From: Lignipirellula cremea
GTDB taxonomy: Bacteria; Planctomycetota; Planctomycetia; Pirellulales; Pirellulaceae
Reading direction: 5' to 3'
Length of the DNA stretch: 64,000 nt
NCBI RefSeq assembly: GCF_007751035.1
Contig: NZ_CP036433.1
Coordinates: 7,607,001 to 7,671,000, forward strand
Each line of letters begins with the position of its first letter. Position 1 is the first letter of the stretch. The notes beneath the pieces were generated by a model. It saw nothing but the letters and a program-made list of their open reading frames with translations, was not told where the DNA came from and did no database searches. Positions 10,601 through 18,792 of the stretch are shown here, in pieces. Both the position numbers and the translations under genes were made by a program.

Positions 10601-10667
10601 CCCAACCCAGCAACAGCAAACCGGCATGCAAAGCAATGCGTTTGCCGATGAATATTTCCCTGGACAC
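7647..10667 (-). CDS. Secreted FG-GAP/VCBS repeat protein with ASPIC/UnbV domain and C-terminal propeller
   Basis: A protein of about 1006 residues. A GTG start at 10667 is chosen because GGGGAG stands 7 bases upstream and the product then opens with a signal peptide ending LLLLGWATLATAA; an ATG at 10730 would add 21 residues before it. At least seven FG-GAP/VCBS calcium-type motifs follow (DVDQDGKLDLFVG, DFDNDGWNDLYV, DFNGDGLLDLFV, DFDRDGQLDIVVG, DYDNDGRLDLLLP). Then comes an ASPIC/UnbV segment near residues 480-560 (ending PANTRLKIDAS). The last part, about 600-1000, has beta-propeller-like repeats (DEGPDGKIYFCC, LGAEGQIYFNGPAG, LLSPDEKYVYYLPG). Likely an extracellular or cell-surface binding protein; the ligand is unknown. 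Confidence 0.85.
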   Translation of the reverse strand: MSREIFIGKRIALHAGLLLLGWATLATAADPFQFRDVASEVGLTKPLQGMMAHAAAWGDVDQDGKLDLFVGSFADRKIEIYQAGGATGPVPNQLLMQRDGKFVAVKNADVAWMGRATGAAFADFDNDGWNDLYVTNNGKLGKENLLYRNNKGKLELATDETGAPLELPETARGFAVLDFNGDGLLDLFVVATVNSGEASKLFQNMGEMKFKLSKALPADVVGLGVAVGDLTGNGWPDVYVGGSNRLFINRGRGRYREATEFQLGDVFKAEDAADSCGVAMGDFDRDGQLDIVVGTHTKRPWGDPVAVRLLRNAGSTVDAVQLVDVTKQVGLKPLPMKAPHVEIRDFDNDGWPEIYTSIVTFEGGRSYPEIFKNHGAKGNKLPQFEETAFIHQPKYPEQEDFHPGMSTGGFYEQLAAGGKVMYHAPGPSSDYDNDGRLDLLLPSWFSTRSTQLLRNETPSGGYVDVEVIGADGINRNGVGAVVRAYPAGQALTRNGAMVASEQIAIGYGYASGQAPVAHLGLGDLKACDLIVTLPHGKGQIIKRNVPANTRLKIDASEAARQASLAAMQWPPMIAGASNGVATVSGPALLKIPPQVAAEMKEVEGYAPFVMAKTPPKVEVQFPQNLGEGPLTRRLWSSWGDICLASDGSVYIGIGDHHHDSLGDGRCFIYRWDPKTRLLTQIVDMNQVVLPQPGQPAWSKVHAKIDEGPDGKIYFCCTLNAGNDAGNPKYQWTERLPGAQIYQYDPETGKTIVFANMPPKRCTATSLYDAERKTWWCNLEAGKGDALYGLNLETGKLVYQGVDGEVGFNRNFALGAEGQIYFNGPAGNLQRLDPATKKTTDLKFSFPDESPGMRASTGESKRGEIYGATYRTSQLFSLNTKTNKVKMLGPTWGVGEYTTMMLLSPDEKYVYYLPGAHGQAFRYGTPVVQYEIATGVRKVLAFLAPAMEEQIDYVPGGTYGVKISDDGSTLYVNFNGHPADAIRPAMMRPIGFGLCSFAVINIPASER

Positions 10668-10771
10668 AATCAATCTCCCCAATGAGGAACAAAGCAAAAG
10701 TAACTCCACGCTATCGTCTTCCACCCTCATCTGCTCTTTTATTCACGTTTCATTCCGGCCGCTTCCCGGTC

Positions 10772-11725
10772 CTACATCTCTTTCTCCGCACTCGCCCGTT
10801 TCTCGGCCATCGACTGCTTTAAACTGTCGGCGAAGTCGCGGGCGTAGCGGGGCGCGATCGCTCCCCGACGCCAGACCAGATCAATCCGCGTGCGGCCGAC
10901 CAGGCGACTGAGCGAGCGTTCGCTCAGCCCTTCTTCCACCGGCTGGCCCGGCAGGCCGAAGACAAAGCCGACGCCAAAACCGCGGCTGACAAATCGCCGC
11001 ACCGCGGCGGTGTACGTCGCTTCCACTCGGCTTGGATGGCGTTTGAACACATCGGCCTTGATCAACGCTTCGCTGATCGCCGGATCAAAGACCGAATCCC
11101 GTCCGTTCACAATCGGAAACTCGGCGATCTCCTCCAGGCGCAGCGTGCGGCGGCGGGCCAGAGGATGCTTCTTCGGCGTGACCAGCAGCAGGTCCAGCTC
11201 ATAGCCGGGCTCTACTTCAATCAGGCGGCAGCTGCGATCAATGGCGGCGCTCAGCGTTAATCCCAGATGGGCCTTGCCCGAGCGCACCGACTCGACGACG
11301 CTCTCGGTCCACATCTCCAGGCAACTCACCTGCGCCGTCGGAAAGTCCCGTTCGAACGACGGCAGGCAGTCGAGAATATCCTCTGCCAGCGTGCGAGGAG
11401 AGCTGGCGATCGTCAGCCGTGATCCCTGCTGGTCCGACGCCTCGCGAAAACTGGCCTTCAAAGAATCAATGCCGGCCAGCAAAGGCGTCGCCAGCTCCGC
11501 CAGGATCCGGCCCGACTCGGTCAGCCGGCAGCCCCGGCCATGCGGCTCCACCAGCTGCGCCTGGAACTCCCGTTCCAGCGCGTGCACCTGTTCGCCAATC
11601 GTCGGCTGGGTCAATCCGAGCGCATGGGCGGCCGCGGTCAGGCTGCCCAGCCTGGCCGTTTCGCAAAAGCTGCGCAACTGCTGCAGCCGCACTTCGTTCG
11701 AATTGGATCGCTTCTTCTTGGCCAT
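10772..11725 (-). CDS. LysR-family transcriptional regulator
   Basis: A 317-residue protein of usual LysR length. The N-terminal helix-turn-helix is LRSFCETARLGSLTAAAHALGLTQPTIGEQVHALEREF, followed by a linker helix and a two-lobed effector domain (SRLTIASSPRTLAEDILDCLPSF..., LLVTPKKHPLARRRTL). A basic Lys/Arg stretch precedes the HTH. It lies between two minus-strand genes: the creatininase gene ends at 11817 upstream and the FG-GAP gene starts at 10667 downstream. It is not divergent from an obvious target; the target and effector are unknown. Confidence 0.93.
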   Translation of the reverse strand: MAKKKRSNSNEVRLQQLRSFCETARLGSLTAAAHALGLTQPTIGEQVHALEREFQAQLVEPHGRGCRLTESGRILAELATPLLAGIDSLKASFREASDQQGSRLTIASSPRTLAEDILDCLPSFERDFPTAQVSCLEMWTESVVESVRSGKAHLGLTLSAAIDRSCRLIEVEPGYELDLLLVTPKKHPLARRRTLRLEEIAEFPIVNGRDSVFDPAISEALIKADVFKRHPSRVEATYTAAVRRFVSRGFGVGFVFGLPGQPVEEGLSERSLSRLVGRTRIDLVWRRGAIAPRYARDFADSLKQSMAEKRASAEKEM

Positions 11726-11816
11726 GCAAATTCAGAAGAGAAAAGAAGGGGAGCTGTTAGCGGTTAGCCGCCAGATCTTAGCTAATCGCTAATCGCTAAC
11801 CACTAAACGCCAATCG

Positions 11817-12548
11817 CTACGGATACATGGGCGGGATCGGCTCGACCGACTCCCCGCTCAGCATGGCTTCCAGGTGCTTCGACACGCGGTCCTCAATCCG
11901 CTCGAGAAACTGCTGGCCCTGGTCGGCCGTCGCCAGCGCGGGCGCCTGGTCCGGCTGGTCGGCCATTGCGTCGGGACGAACGTTCTCGGGGAAGGCAGCC
12001 AGTGCGATCGAGGTTTCAAACTCTTGCGCATGACCGGGCAGATGCTTGGGGCAAGTTTTGCCGCCCTGCAGCAGGTCAGCCGCGTCGGTCTCATCCAGCG
12101 TGGCGAAGTAGGACAGGAACTGCAGGTTCACTGGGAACCGCCGCACAAACTGCTGCCAGACGGCCTGGACCGGTTGGATATTGCCGCCGTGGCCGTTGAG
12201 CACCAGCACATTGGTAAAACCAGCCCGGACCACGCTCTCAATCAGATCCTCAAGCACATTCAAAAAGGTGCCGGGACGCAGCGTCAAGGTGCCGCGGTGA
12301 TTCATATGATGCTCGCTGACGCCGACCATCAACCCTTCGGCGACCAGCACTCTCGGCGCCATCCGCCGGGCGATCCCTTCGGCCACCACGCTGACGCTCC
12401 GCCAGTCATGCTCCATCGCCAGGTGTTCCAGATGCTGTTCAATCGCGCCGATGGGAATGATACAGCCCTGGAGTTCGCCGCTGTCCATTCTTTGGCGGAA
12501 CTCCCGGCGAGTCAGTTTTCGCAACAGCACTTCAGGCGATCGGGTCAT
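11817..12548 (-). CDS. Creatininase-family amidohydrolase
   Basis: A 243-residue creatininase-fold protein. The metal-binding pieces are IPIGAIEQHLEHLAMEHDW (Glu, His, Asp) and VLNGHGGN, typical of creatininase, MftE and FAPy deformylase relatives. The family hydrolyses cyclic amides or amines with two divalent metals; the substrate is open here. ATG at 12548 is chosen over an upstream in-frame start because MTRSPEVLLRKLTRREF fits the family N-terminus, while the extra 14 residues are Cys/Phe-rich and unlike it. It lies 91 bases upstream of lysR, in the same direction. Confidence 0.88.
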   Translation of the reverse strand: MTRSPEVLLRKLTRREFRQRMDSGELQGCIIPIGAIEQHLEHLAMEHDWRSVSVVAEGIARRMAPRVLVAEGLMVGVSEHHMNHRGTLTLRPGTFLNVLEDLIESVVRAGFTNVLVLNGHGGNIQPVQAVWQQFVRRFPVNLQFLSYFATLDETDAADLLQGGKTCPKHLPGHAQEFETSIALAAFPENVRPDAMADQPDQAPALATADQGQQFLERIEDRVSKHLEAMLSGESVEPIPPMYP

Positions 12549-12859
12549 GAGTGGTCTCAAACAGGGAAACAGAAACGCCCGGCAGCACAAGTCGACCGCC
12601 GCCGAGTCGGGTCGTCGAGCCAGGCGGCCCCCGATCGACTCTGGATATAGGTCGAACCAATAACTTACTGACGGTAACCTCGAAGGATTCTATATCGCAA
12701 ACGGGGCCGCTACAAGTTAAACTTCCCTGCATGACGATCGCGCGCTTTGAGCGCGGCAGTTCGTCTTCCCTCGATTCATCCCGTCGCCCAGCGACGCCAG
12801 CAGTTCCCAGCACACGACCAATGCGGCGGTCATCCCCGCTTCACGTGAAGGAATTCCTC
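12549..12859. other. Divergent intergenic region, creatininase / dehydrogenase-cytochrome
   Basis: A 311-base region between divergent genes, which must carry two promoters. A short GC hairpin (CGCGC..GCGCG near 12739-12753) is the only structure seen. Reading frames cross it but lack any protein-like features. Confidence 0.4.
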
Positions 12860-15847
12860 ATGCGGCAATACACTCGCAGAATCGCTTACCGGCCCGCTCT
12901 TTGGTTCCTCCTGGCTCTTCTGACAGGATCGCCTGCTGCCGCCCTGGCCCAGCCGACCGCGCCGCCGGAACCGCCCCTGCTGGGCGTGAAACGACAAACG
13001 CCCTGGACCGGATCGAAGTTTATCGGCTCCCCCGATACGCCGCCGCAGTACACGGTCCGGCGGGACTATCCGGGCCTGGAACTGGAGAACCCGGTCGCCC
13101 TGGCCGTGTTGCCGGGAAGCGACCGACTGGTTGCGGTGGAAATGCGCGGCAAGGTCGTGTCGTTCCCCGACGATCCCGCCGTGACGTCGTCCGACCTGCT
13201 GATCAACCTGGCGCAGTTCGAAGGCCATCATCGGACTTACGGCATCGCCTTTCATCCGCAGTTCGCCAAAAACGGATATGTCTTTCTGTGTTACGTGACG
13301 AAACCGTTCGGCCCGGGCGGCTCGCGCGTTTCCCGTTTCCAGGTCAAGCCGACCGATCCGCCGACCATTGATCCGGCCAGCGAAACGATCATCTACACCT
13401 GGCCCTCCGGCGGGCATAACGGCGGCTGCCTGGAGTTTGGCCCCGACGGCTATCTGTATATCACCACCGGCGACGGGCAGAATCCGTTCCCGCCCGACGC
13501 CCTGCACGTGGGACAGAATATCGGCGACGTCCGCTCCAGCCTGCTCCGCATCGATGTCGACCATGCCGACGCCGGGAAGCAGTACGCCATTCCCGCTGAC
13601 AACCCGTTCCTCAACACGCCCGGCGCCAGGCCGGAGATCTGGGCTTATGGCTTTCGCAACCCGTGGAAGATCGCCTTTGACCCGGCGACCGGCGACCTGT
13701 GGATGGGCGATGTGGGCTGGGAACTGTGGGAGCTGGTCCATCGCATTGAACGCGGCGGCAACTACGGCTGGAGCATCAAAGAGGGGGAGCAGCCCGTCAA
13801 CACCGAGGCGCCCGTCGGACCGACGCCGTTGATCCCGCCGCTGGTCGCCCTGCCGCATACGGTGTCACGTTCTGTCAGTGGCGGCGTGGTCTACCGCGGC
13901 AAGCAGCTGCCGGCCCTGCAGGGGTCGTACATTTACGGCGACCATGTCACGGGGAAAATCTGGGGCGTCAAAGTCGAGAACGGGCAGCCCGTCAACCAGG
14001 ACCTGGCCGACTCACCGCTGGCCGTCGTCGGTTTTGGAACCGATACCCGCGGCGAACTGCTGGCCATTGATTACAACAGCGGCGGCCTGTTCCGACTGGA
14101 GCCGTCCCCGGCCCAGGCGAATGCGAACTTCCCGCAGCGGCTCAGCGAATCGGGCCTGTTCGCCGCGACTCCCGCCCGGGAGCCGGCCCGGGGCGTGCTG
14201 CCGTATCAACTCAACGCTGAACCGTGGGCCGATGGAGCCCAGGCCGAACGCCTGCTGGCGGTTCCCGGCAACGAGCAGCTCGACCTGTATCTCAAAAGCG
14301 ATGTGCAGCAAGGCCGCGTCGCCGGCCAGTGGAGCTTCCCCGATAACGCCGTGCTGGCGAAAACGCTGTCGCTGCCGCTGGCCCGCTCGGGCGAAACCGA
14401 CCCGTCCCGGCCGCAAGCCTGGCGCCCTGTGGAAACACAAGTACTGCATCGCGACGCGGGCGTCTGGAAGGCTTACACCTATCGCTGGAACGAGGAGGCG
14501 ACCGACGCAGAACTCGTCCCGCCCGGCGGCGTGGAAGCGCTCTACGAAGTGCTGGATCCGACCGCCACCGATGGACGCCGGCAGCAAGCCTGGCATTTTG
14601 CCAGCCGCACCGAATGCATCGTCTGCCACACCACGCGGGCGGGCTCTATCCATGGCCTTAACCCCGACCAGCTCGCCGGCCAGTCGATCGACATGCTCAA
14701 AAAACTGGAAACCAGCGGCCTGCTGATGCATCCGGCCGCCCGCCCCGAACCGTACCCGGCTTCGTTCGACGAAGAGCTGCCGCTGGAAGCCCGGGCCCGC
14801 GGTTACTTGCACATCAACTGCGCCCATTGCCATCGCCGCGGCGGCGGCGGTAACGCCCCGTTTGAATTGCGACGCGAACTGGCGCTGGCCGATACAGGCA
14901 TCGTCGGCGAGCGGCCCAGCCAGGGGACGTTCGGCATTTTCCAGGGCGAAGTCCTGGCGCCGGGGGAACCGGAGCGGTCCGTCCTGCTGTACCGCATGTC
15001 AAAGCTGGGACCCGGCCGCATGCCGCACGCCGGCTCGACCCGTTTTGATCATCGCGGCACGGCCCTGATTCACGACTGGATCGCCAGCCTGCCTGCCGAA
15101 CCTAACGCACCCGCCGCCGCGCTGGCCGCCCGGAATACGGCCGCGCTGGAACGGCTGGAGAAGTCCGCCGCAGACGCCCCCGGCGACCCGACTGCAATCG
15201 ACGAACTGCTGGCGACCGTCAGCGGAGCGACACAGTTGATGTGGGCGATCGAGCGCGACCGTCTGCCGCCGCCGGTGCGTGAAGCGGCGATCGCCGCGGC
15301 CGTGGCGCACGCCTCGCCGGCAGTGCGTGATCTGTTCGAGCACTTCCTGCCGGAAGAGCAACGGGTGAAACGGCTGGGCAATGCGATCGACCCGGCCGCC
15401 ATTCTGGCGATGCCCGGCGACGCCTCCCGCGGCCGGACGCTGTTTTTTGAAACGACCGGCGTGAGCTGCAAAAGCTGTCATCGCATTGCAGGGCAGGGCG
15501 GTCAGGTCGGCCCCGACTTGACCCAGGTCGGCAAGCGTCTCACGGCGCCCAAAATCCTGGAGTCGCTGCTGGAGCCATCACGTGAGATCGACCCGAAGTT
15601 CGTCGCCTGGCTGGTCGAAACGTCCGACGGCAAGGTGCGGCAAGGCCTGCTCAAAGAGCGGACCGACGAGCGGATCGTGCTGATCGACAGCCAGGGAAAA
15701 GAGCTCGCCATCAACATCGCCGATACCGAGGTGATCGCCCCGCAGCAGAAATCGCTGATGCCCGACCTGCTGCTGAAAGACCTCACCGCCGAACAAGCCG
15801 CCGACCTGCTGGCGTACCTCAAATCGCTCCGCGACCCGACGCCATAG
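12860..15847 (+). CDS. Exported glucose/sorbosone dehydrogenase-like propeller fused to c-type cytochrome domains
   Basis: A 995-residue protein with a signal peptide (ALWFLLALLTGSPAAALAQP). Residues of about 50-430 form a PQQ-dependent glucose/sorbosone dehydrogenase-like beta-propeller (FHPQFAKNGYVFLCYV, LEFGPDGYLYITTGDGQ, YGFRNPWKIAFDP, GGVVYRGKQLPALQGSYIYGD). Three CxxCH heme sites follow: CIVCH (Cys about 586), CAHCH (about 654) and CKSCH (about 870). The last lies in a Pirellula/Verrucomicrobium-type heme-binding domain (GQGGQVGPDLTQVG). The protein is probably a periplasmic oxidase of a sugar or alcohol that passes electrons through its own hemes. ATG at 12860 gives a clean signal peptide. 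A (CTTAAT)4 tract lies just after the gene. Confidence 0.88.
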   Translation: MRQYTRRIAYRPALWFLLALLTGSPAAALAQPTAPPEPPLLGVKRQTPWTGSKFIGSPDTPPQYTVRRDYPGLELENPVALAVLPGSDRLVAVEMRGKVVSFPDDPAVTSSDLLINLAQFEGHHRTYGIAFHPQFAKNGYVFLCYVTKPFGPGGSRVSRFQVKPTDPPTIDPASETIIYTWPSGGHNGGCLEFGPDGYLYITTGDGQNPFPPDALHVGQNIGDVRSSLLRIDVDHADAGKQYAIPADNPFLNTPGARPEIWAYGFRNPWKIAFDPATGDLWMGDVGWELWELVHRIERGGNYGWSIKEGEQPVNTEAPVGPTPLIPPLVALPHTVSRSVSGGVVYRGKQLPALQGSYIYGDHVTGKIWGVKVENGQPVNQDLADSPLAVVGFGTDTRGELLAIDYNSGGLFRLEPSPAQANANFPQRLSESGLFAATPAREPARGVLPYQLNAEPWADGAQAERLLAVPGNEQLDLYLKSDVQQGRVAGQWSFPDNAVLAKTLSLPLARSGETDPSRPQAWRPVETQVLHRDAGVWKAYTYRWNEEATDAELVPPGGVEALYEVLDPTATDGRRQQAWHFASRTECIVCHTTRAGSIHGLNPDQLAGQSIDMLKKLETSGLLMHPAARPEPYPASFDEELPLEARARGYLHINCAHCHRRGGGGNAPFELRRELALADTGIVGERPSQGTFGIFQGEVLAPGEPERSVLLYRMSKLGPGRMPHAGSTRFDHRGTALIHDWIASLPAEPNAPAAALAARNTAALERLEKSAADAPGDPTAIDELLATVSGATQLMWAIERDRLPPPVREAAIAAAVAHASPAVRDLFEHFLPEEQRVKRLGNAIDPAAILAMPGDASRGRTLFFETTGVSCKSCHRIAGQGGQVGPDLTQVGKRLTAPKILESLLEPSREIDPKFVAWLVETSDGKVRQGLLKERTDERIVLIDSQGKELAINIADTEVIAPQQKSLMPDLLLKDLTAEQAADLLAYLKSLRDPTP

Positions 15848-15887
15848 AAAACAGGCCAGTCAAGAAGAAGAAATGTCTCTCCCCCTT

Positions 15888-15915
15888 CTTAATCTTAATC
15901 TTAATCTTAATCTTA
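15888..15915. repeat. Hexanucleotide tandem repeat (CTTAAT)4
   Basis: Four perfect CTTAAT units plus a partial fifth lie in the 154-base gap between two convergent genes. It is a simple-sequence tract in a non-coding position and could vary in copy number between strains. Confidence 0.8.
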
Positions 15916-16001
15916 GTCCCTCTTCCTCCACGCCCCGCCGCGCCCCCTGCAGCGAAAGCCCTTCTAAAAGTCGTTCCTCCCACAACCTCTAACCACACCC
16001 T

Positions 16002-16994
16002 CTAACTCACATACTGATCATCCTCATCCCCGCTATGCAGCGTAAGCTCGCCCATATCCTCCAGGCGGCGGACGATGTCGACGATCTGTTGCTGCGTGTT
16101 CTCCACTTCGGACAACCGCACGGCGCCCAGGTATTCCATCTCTTCGCGGAGCATGTCGGCGGCCCGACTGGACATGTTGCCGAGGATTTTCCGCTTGAGC
16201 TCTTCGCTGGCGTTTTTGAGGGCCATCGACCACTGGGAGCTCTCGACGTTTTTGAGCACCGCCTGGATGTCCTTGTCGGGAATTTTGGTGATGTCCTCAA
16301 AGACGAACATCAGCCGGCGGATCTCTTCGACCAGATCGGGGTCTTCCTGGGCCAGATTGTCCAGCAGCGTGCGTTCTGTGGTGCGGTCGGTCACGTTGAG
16401 GATTTCGGCCACGTTTGGCACGCCGCCGGCGTTTTCGAACTGTTCGTTCATCACGCTCGCCATACGGAACTCCAGGCCCGCTTCGACCTCGTGGATGACT
16501 TCCGGGCTGCACTGGCCCATGGTGGCGATCCGGCGAATCACCTGCAGTTGCCGCTCCGAGGGCAGACCGCCGATGATCTCCGCCCCATAGGCGGGCGGCA
16601 GGTGCGACAGGATCAGGGCGATCGTCTGAGGGTGTTCGTCGTTGATGAAGGTCTGCAGGTTTTGCGGATCGACGTTCTTGAGAAAACCGAACGGCACCGC
16701 TTCGACCGATTGCCGCACGCTGTCGATGGTGGCCGTGGCGTCGTTGCCAAGCGCCTTGTCCAGCAGGGCCCGCGCAAAGTCGATGCCGCCGACCTCGCCG
16801 CCCAGGGAGTTGGGGTTTGCCGCAGCAAAATCCAGGATGGCCGATTCCTGCTCTTCGCTGCTCAAGCGACCCAGCTTGGCGATTTCGATCGAGACCAGCT
16901 CCACCTGCTTGCGATCAATTTTATTGATCAGCATGGCAGCCTGATCCTGGGGCAGGCTCATCAGCAGAATGGCGGCTTTTCGTATCGAATTCAT
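16002..16994 (-). CDS. fliG: Flagellar motor switch protein FliG
   Basis: A 330-residue protein, the usual FliG length (E. coli 331). The N-terminal region starts MNSIRKAAILLMSLPQDQAA. The middle domain holds the EHPQTIALILSHL motif near residue 120, and the C-terminal domain includes MFVFEDITKIPDKDIQAVLK and the torque-helix-like KRKILGNMSSRAADMLREE. It would form part of the rotor C-ring and contact FliM and the stator. ATG at 16994 is preferred over a start 11 residues upstream because it matches the family N-terminus. No other flagellar gene is in the window; it stands alone and convergent to the dehydrogenase-cytochrome gene. Confidence 0.95.
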   Translation of the reverse strand: MNSIRKAAILLMSLPQDQAAMLINKIDRKQVELVSIEIAKLGRLSSEEQESAILDFAAANPNSLGGEVGGIDFARALLDKALGNDATATIDSVRQSVEAVPFGFLKNVDPQNLQTFINDEHPQTIALILSHLPPAYGAEIIGGLPSERQLQVIRRIATMGQCSPEVIHEVEAGLEFRMASVMNEQFENAGGVPNVAEILNVTDRTTERTLLDNLAQEDPDLVEEIRRLMFVFEDITKIPDKDIQAVLKNVESSQWSMALKNASEELKRKILGNMSSRAADMLREEMEYLGAVRLSEVENTQQQIVDIVRRLEDMGELTLHSGDEDDQYVS

Positions 16995-17168
16995 AACCCT
17001 GCAGGCTCCGGCGCAACCGAACAACACTTCTTCAGTATCGTCCGGCAGGGCGGCCCGTCTCTAACGATTCCTCCGGAACTCCCGCGGTGCGGTGATGCCG
17101 TAACCGAACAGACTTTGCTATTCTGACCGGAATGAAGGAACCTTGAACCCGGCCCCAGGAGACGCTTG

Positions 17169-17600
17169 ATGGCGAACACGCCCCCAACCCCCGCCGAACC
17201 GCTAGCGTTTTTTGTGTATGGAACCCTGAAGCAGGGCGAGTGCCGGGCCGAATTCTGGCCGGAGCCGCCACGCTCCATCGAAACGGCCTACATTACGGCC
17301 GAACTATACGACCTGGGACCGTATCCGTGTATTCTGCCCGGCAACGATCGGGTGGAGGGGGAGCTGTGGCGATTCCCGATCGCCGCGATGCCAGAGACGA
17401 TCGAAGTTCTGGACCAGGTCGAGGGCTACAACCAGGGAACACCCGATCTGTACCTGCGGCGCGTCGCGCTCTGCACAACGAGCTCCGGCATCCCCGTCCA
17501 CGCTTACACCTACTTTTACGCCAGCGAATCCATCGCCCGATCGGCCGCCCGGATCCGTCCCGGATCCGACGGCTACGCCCGCTGGCCCGCTTCGGTCTGA
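17169..17600 (+). CDS. Gamma-glutamylcyclotransferase (GGCT/AIG2-like) family protein
   Basis: A 143-residue protein of the small cyclotransferase fold. FFVYGTLKQGECR is the substrate-loop motif (YGTL) at residues 15-23, and VEGELWRFPI, MPETIEVLDQVEGYN carries the conserved acidic residue of the active site (Glu near 83). Such proteins release 5-oxoproline from gamma-glutamyl amines or peptides, although many members have unknown substrates. ATG at 17169 is chosen; a TTG directly before it is in the same frame. Divergent from fliG and convergent with queA. Confidence 0.88.
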   Translation: MANTPPTPAEPLAFFVYGTLKQGECRAEFWPEPPRSIETAYITAELYDLGPYPCILPGNDRVEGELWRFPIAAMPETIEVLDQVEGYNQGTPDLYLRRVALCTTSSGIPVHAYTYFYASESIARSAARIRPGSDGYARWPASV

Positions 17601-17667
17601 GCGTCTCGAAAGCAGATCAAACGTTCGTTCTGGATTCAGTCGTTCACGATGCTGACGATGCGCGCCA

Positions 17668-18714
17668 TTATAGAATCAGCATGGCGTCGCCATAGCTGTA
17701 GAAACGATAGCGTTCCTCGATCGCCATCCGATAGGCGCGGCGGATCAGCTCCTGGCCGGCAAACGTGCTGACCAGCACCAGCAGGGTGCTCCGCGGCAGA
17801 TGGAAGTTGGTCAGCAGCGAGTCGACCGCCTGAAACTTGTACGGCGGACGGATGAACAGGTTCGTCTCGCCCGACCCGGCGATCACCTGGCCATCCTGCA
17901 CGCTGGATTCCAGGGTGCGGACCGCCGTGGTGCCGATGGCGATCGCCTTGCCGCCGGCGGCGCGACAGGCGTTGATCTGGGCGGCCGCTTCCTCCGTCAC
18001 CTGGTAGCGTTCCGAGTGCATGGGATGCTCGGCGAGCGTCTCCGTGCTGATCGGCTTGAAGGTTCCCAGCCCTACATGCAACGTCACCTGGGCCGTGTGC
18101 AGGCCGCGTTTCGCCAACTGGTCCAGCAGCCCGGGAGTAAAATGCAGGCCAGCCGTCGGCGCCGCCACCGCGCCGGGATGCCGGGCGTAGACCGTTTGAT
18201 AGTTCTCCCGATCGGCATCGACCATCTGGCCGCCGCGAATGTACGGCGGCAACGGGGTGCGTCCGATCCGTTCCAGCAACGGCTGGGTTTCCTCAGGCGA
18301 TTCGGGCCGGGCGGCCCAGTGGCCATTCTCCAAAGGGGTGAGCATGGCCAGGCGGATATCGGGACGTCCGCTGCGATCTTCGAGCGTGATCGTCTCTCCC
18401 GGCTGCAGGCGTCCGCGCGTTTTCCCCAGCAGACGCCAGACGCCATGCTCGTCCTGGCCCAGATACAGGCCTTCCCAGCGGCCGCCCGTCTGGGTCCGTT
18501 TCCCTACCAGCCGCGCAGGCGTGACTCGGGTATCATTCACCACCAGACAATCGCCGGCGTTGACCAGTTCCGCCAGATTCCGCACATGAAAATGATCGAT
18601 ATCGCCCGACGCGCGATCGATCACCATCAGCCGGGCGTCGCTGCGGACCGCCAGCGGGAACTGGGCGATCAGCTCCCGGGGCAACTCGTAATCATACTGA
18701 TCAAGTTCAGACAT
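17668..18714 (-). CDS. queA: S-adenosylmethionine:tRNA ribosyltransferase-isomerase
   Basis: A 348-residue enzyme of the queuosine pathway. It transfers and isomerises the ribosyl part of SAM to 7-aminomethyl-7-deazaguanine in tRNA, forming epoxyqueuosine. Family hallmarks are DYELPRELIAQFPL at the start, NDTRVTPARLVGKR, PPYIRG, YQTVYARHPGAVAAPTAGLHFT, VTLHVGLGTFKPI and SLLTNFHLPRSTLL. ATG at 18714 matches the usual N-terminus (MSELDQYDYELP); an upstream in-frame ATG would overlap the divergent glycosyltransferase gene. No other queuosine gene is near. Confidence 0.96.
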   Translation of the reverse strand: MSELDQYDYELPRELIAQFPLAVRSDARLMVIDRASGDIDHFHVRNLAELVNAGDCLVVNDTRVTPARLVGKRTQTGGRWEGLYLGQDEHGVWRLLGKTRGRLQPGETITLEDRSGRPDIRLAMLTPLENGHWAARPESPEETQPLLERIGRTPLPPYIRGGQMVDADRENYQTVYARHPGAVAAPTAGLHFTPGLLDQLAKRGLHTAQVTLHVGLGTFKPISTETLAEHPMHSERYQVTEEAAAQINACRAAGGKAIAIGTTAVRTLESSVQDGQVIAGSGETNLFIRPPYKFQAVDSLLTNFHLPRSTLLVLVSTFAGQELIRRAYRMAIEERYRFYSYGDAMLIL

Positions 18715-18792
18715 CGGCCAAAAATCAAAAGGCGAGAAAAAGGAAGGAAACGCGACCCGTTTCCGGCAACTGCCGCGCCTATCATCATAGGG

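Noticed and set aside
7740-10685. Open plus-strand frame of about 980 codons opposite the FG-GAP gene
   Set aside because: It mirrors the FG-GAP gene in a GC-rich region, has no domain or signal, and its composition (His/Gln/Arg/Val-rich) is typical of an antisense shadow.
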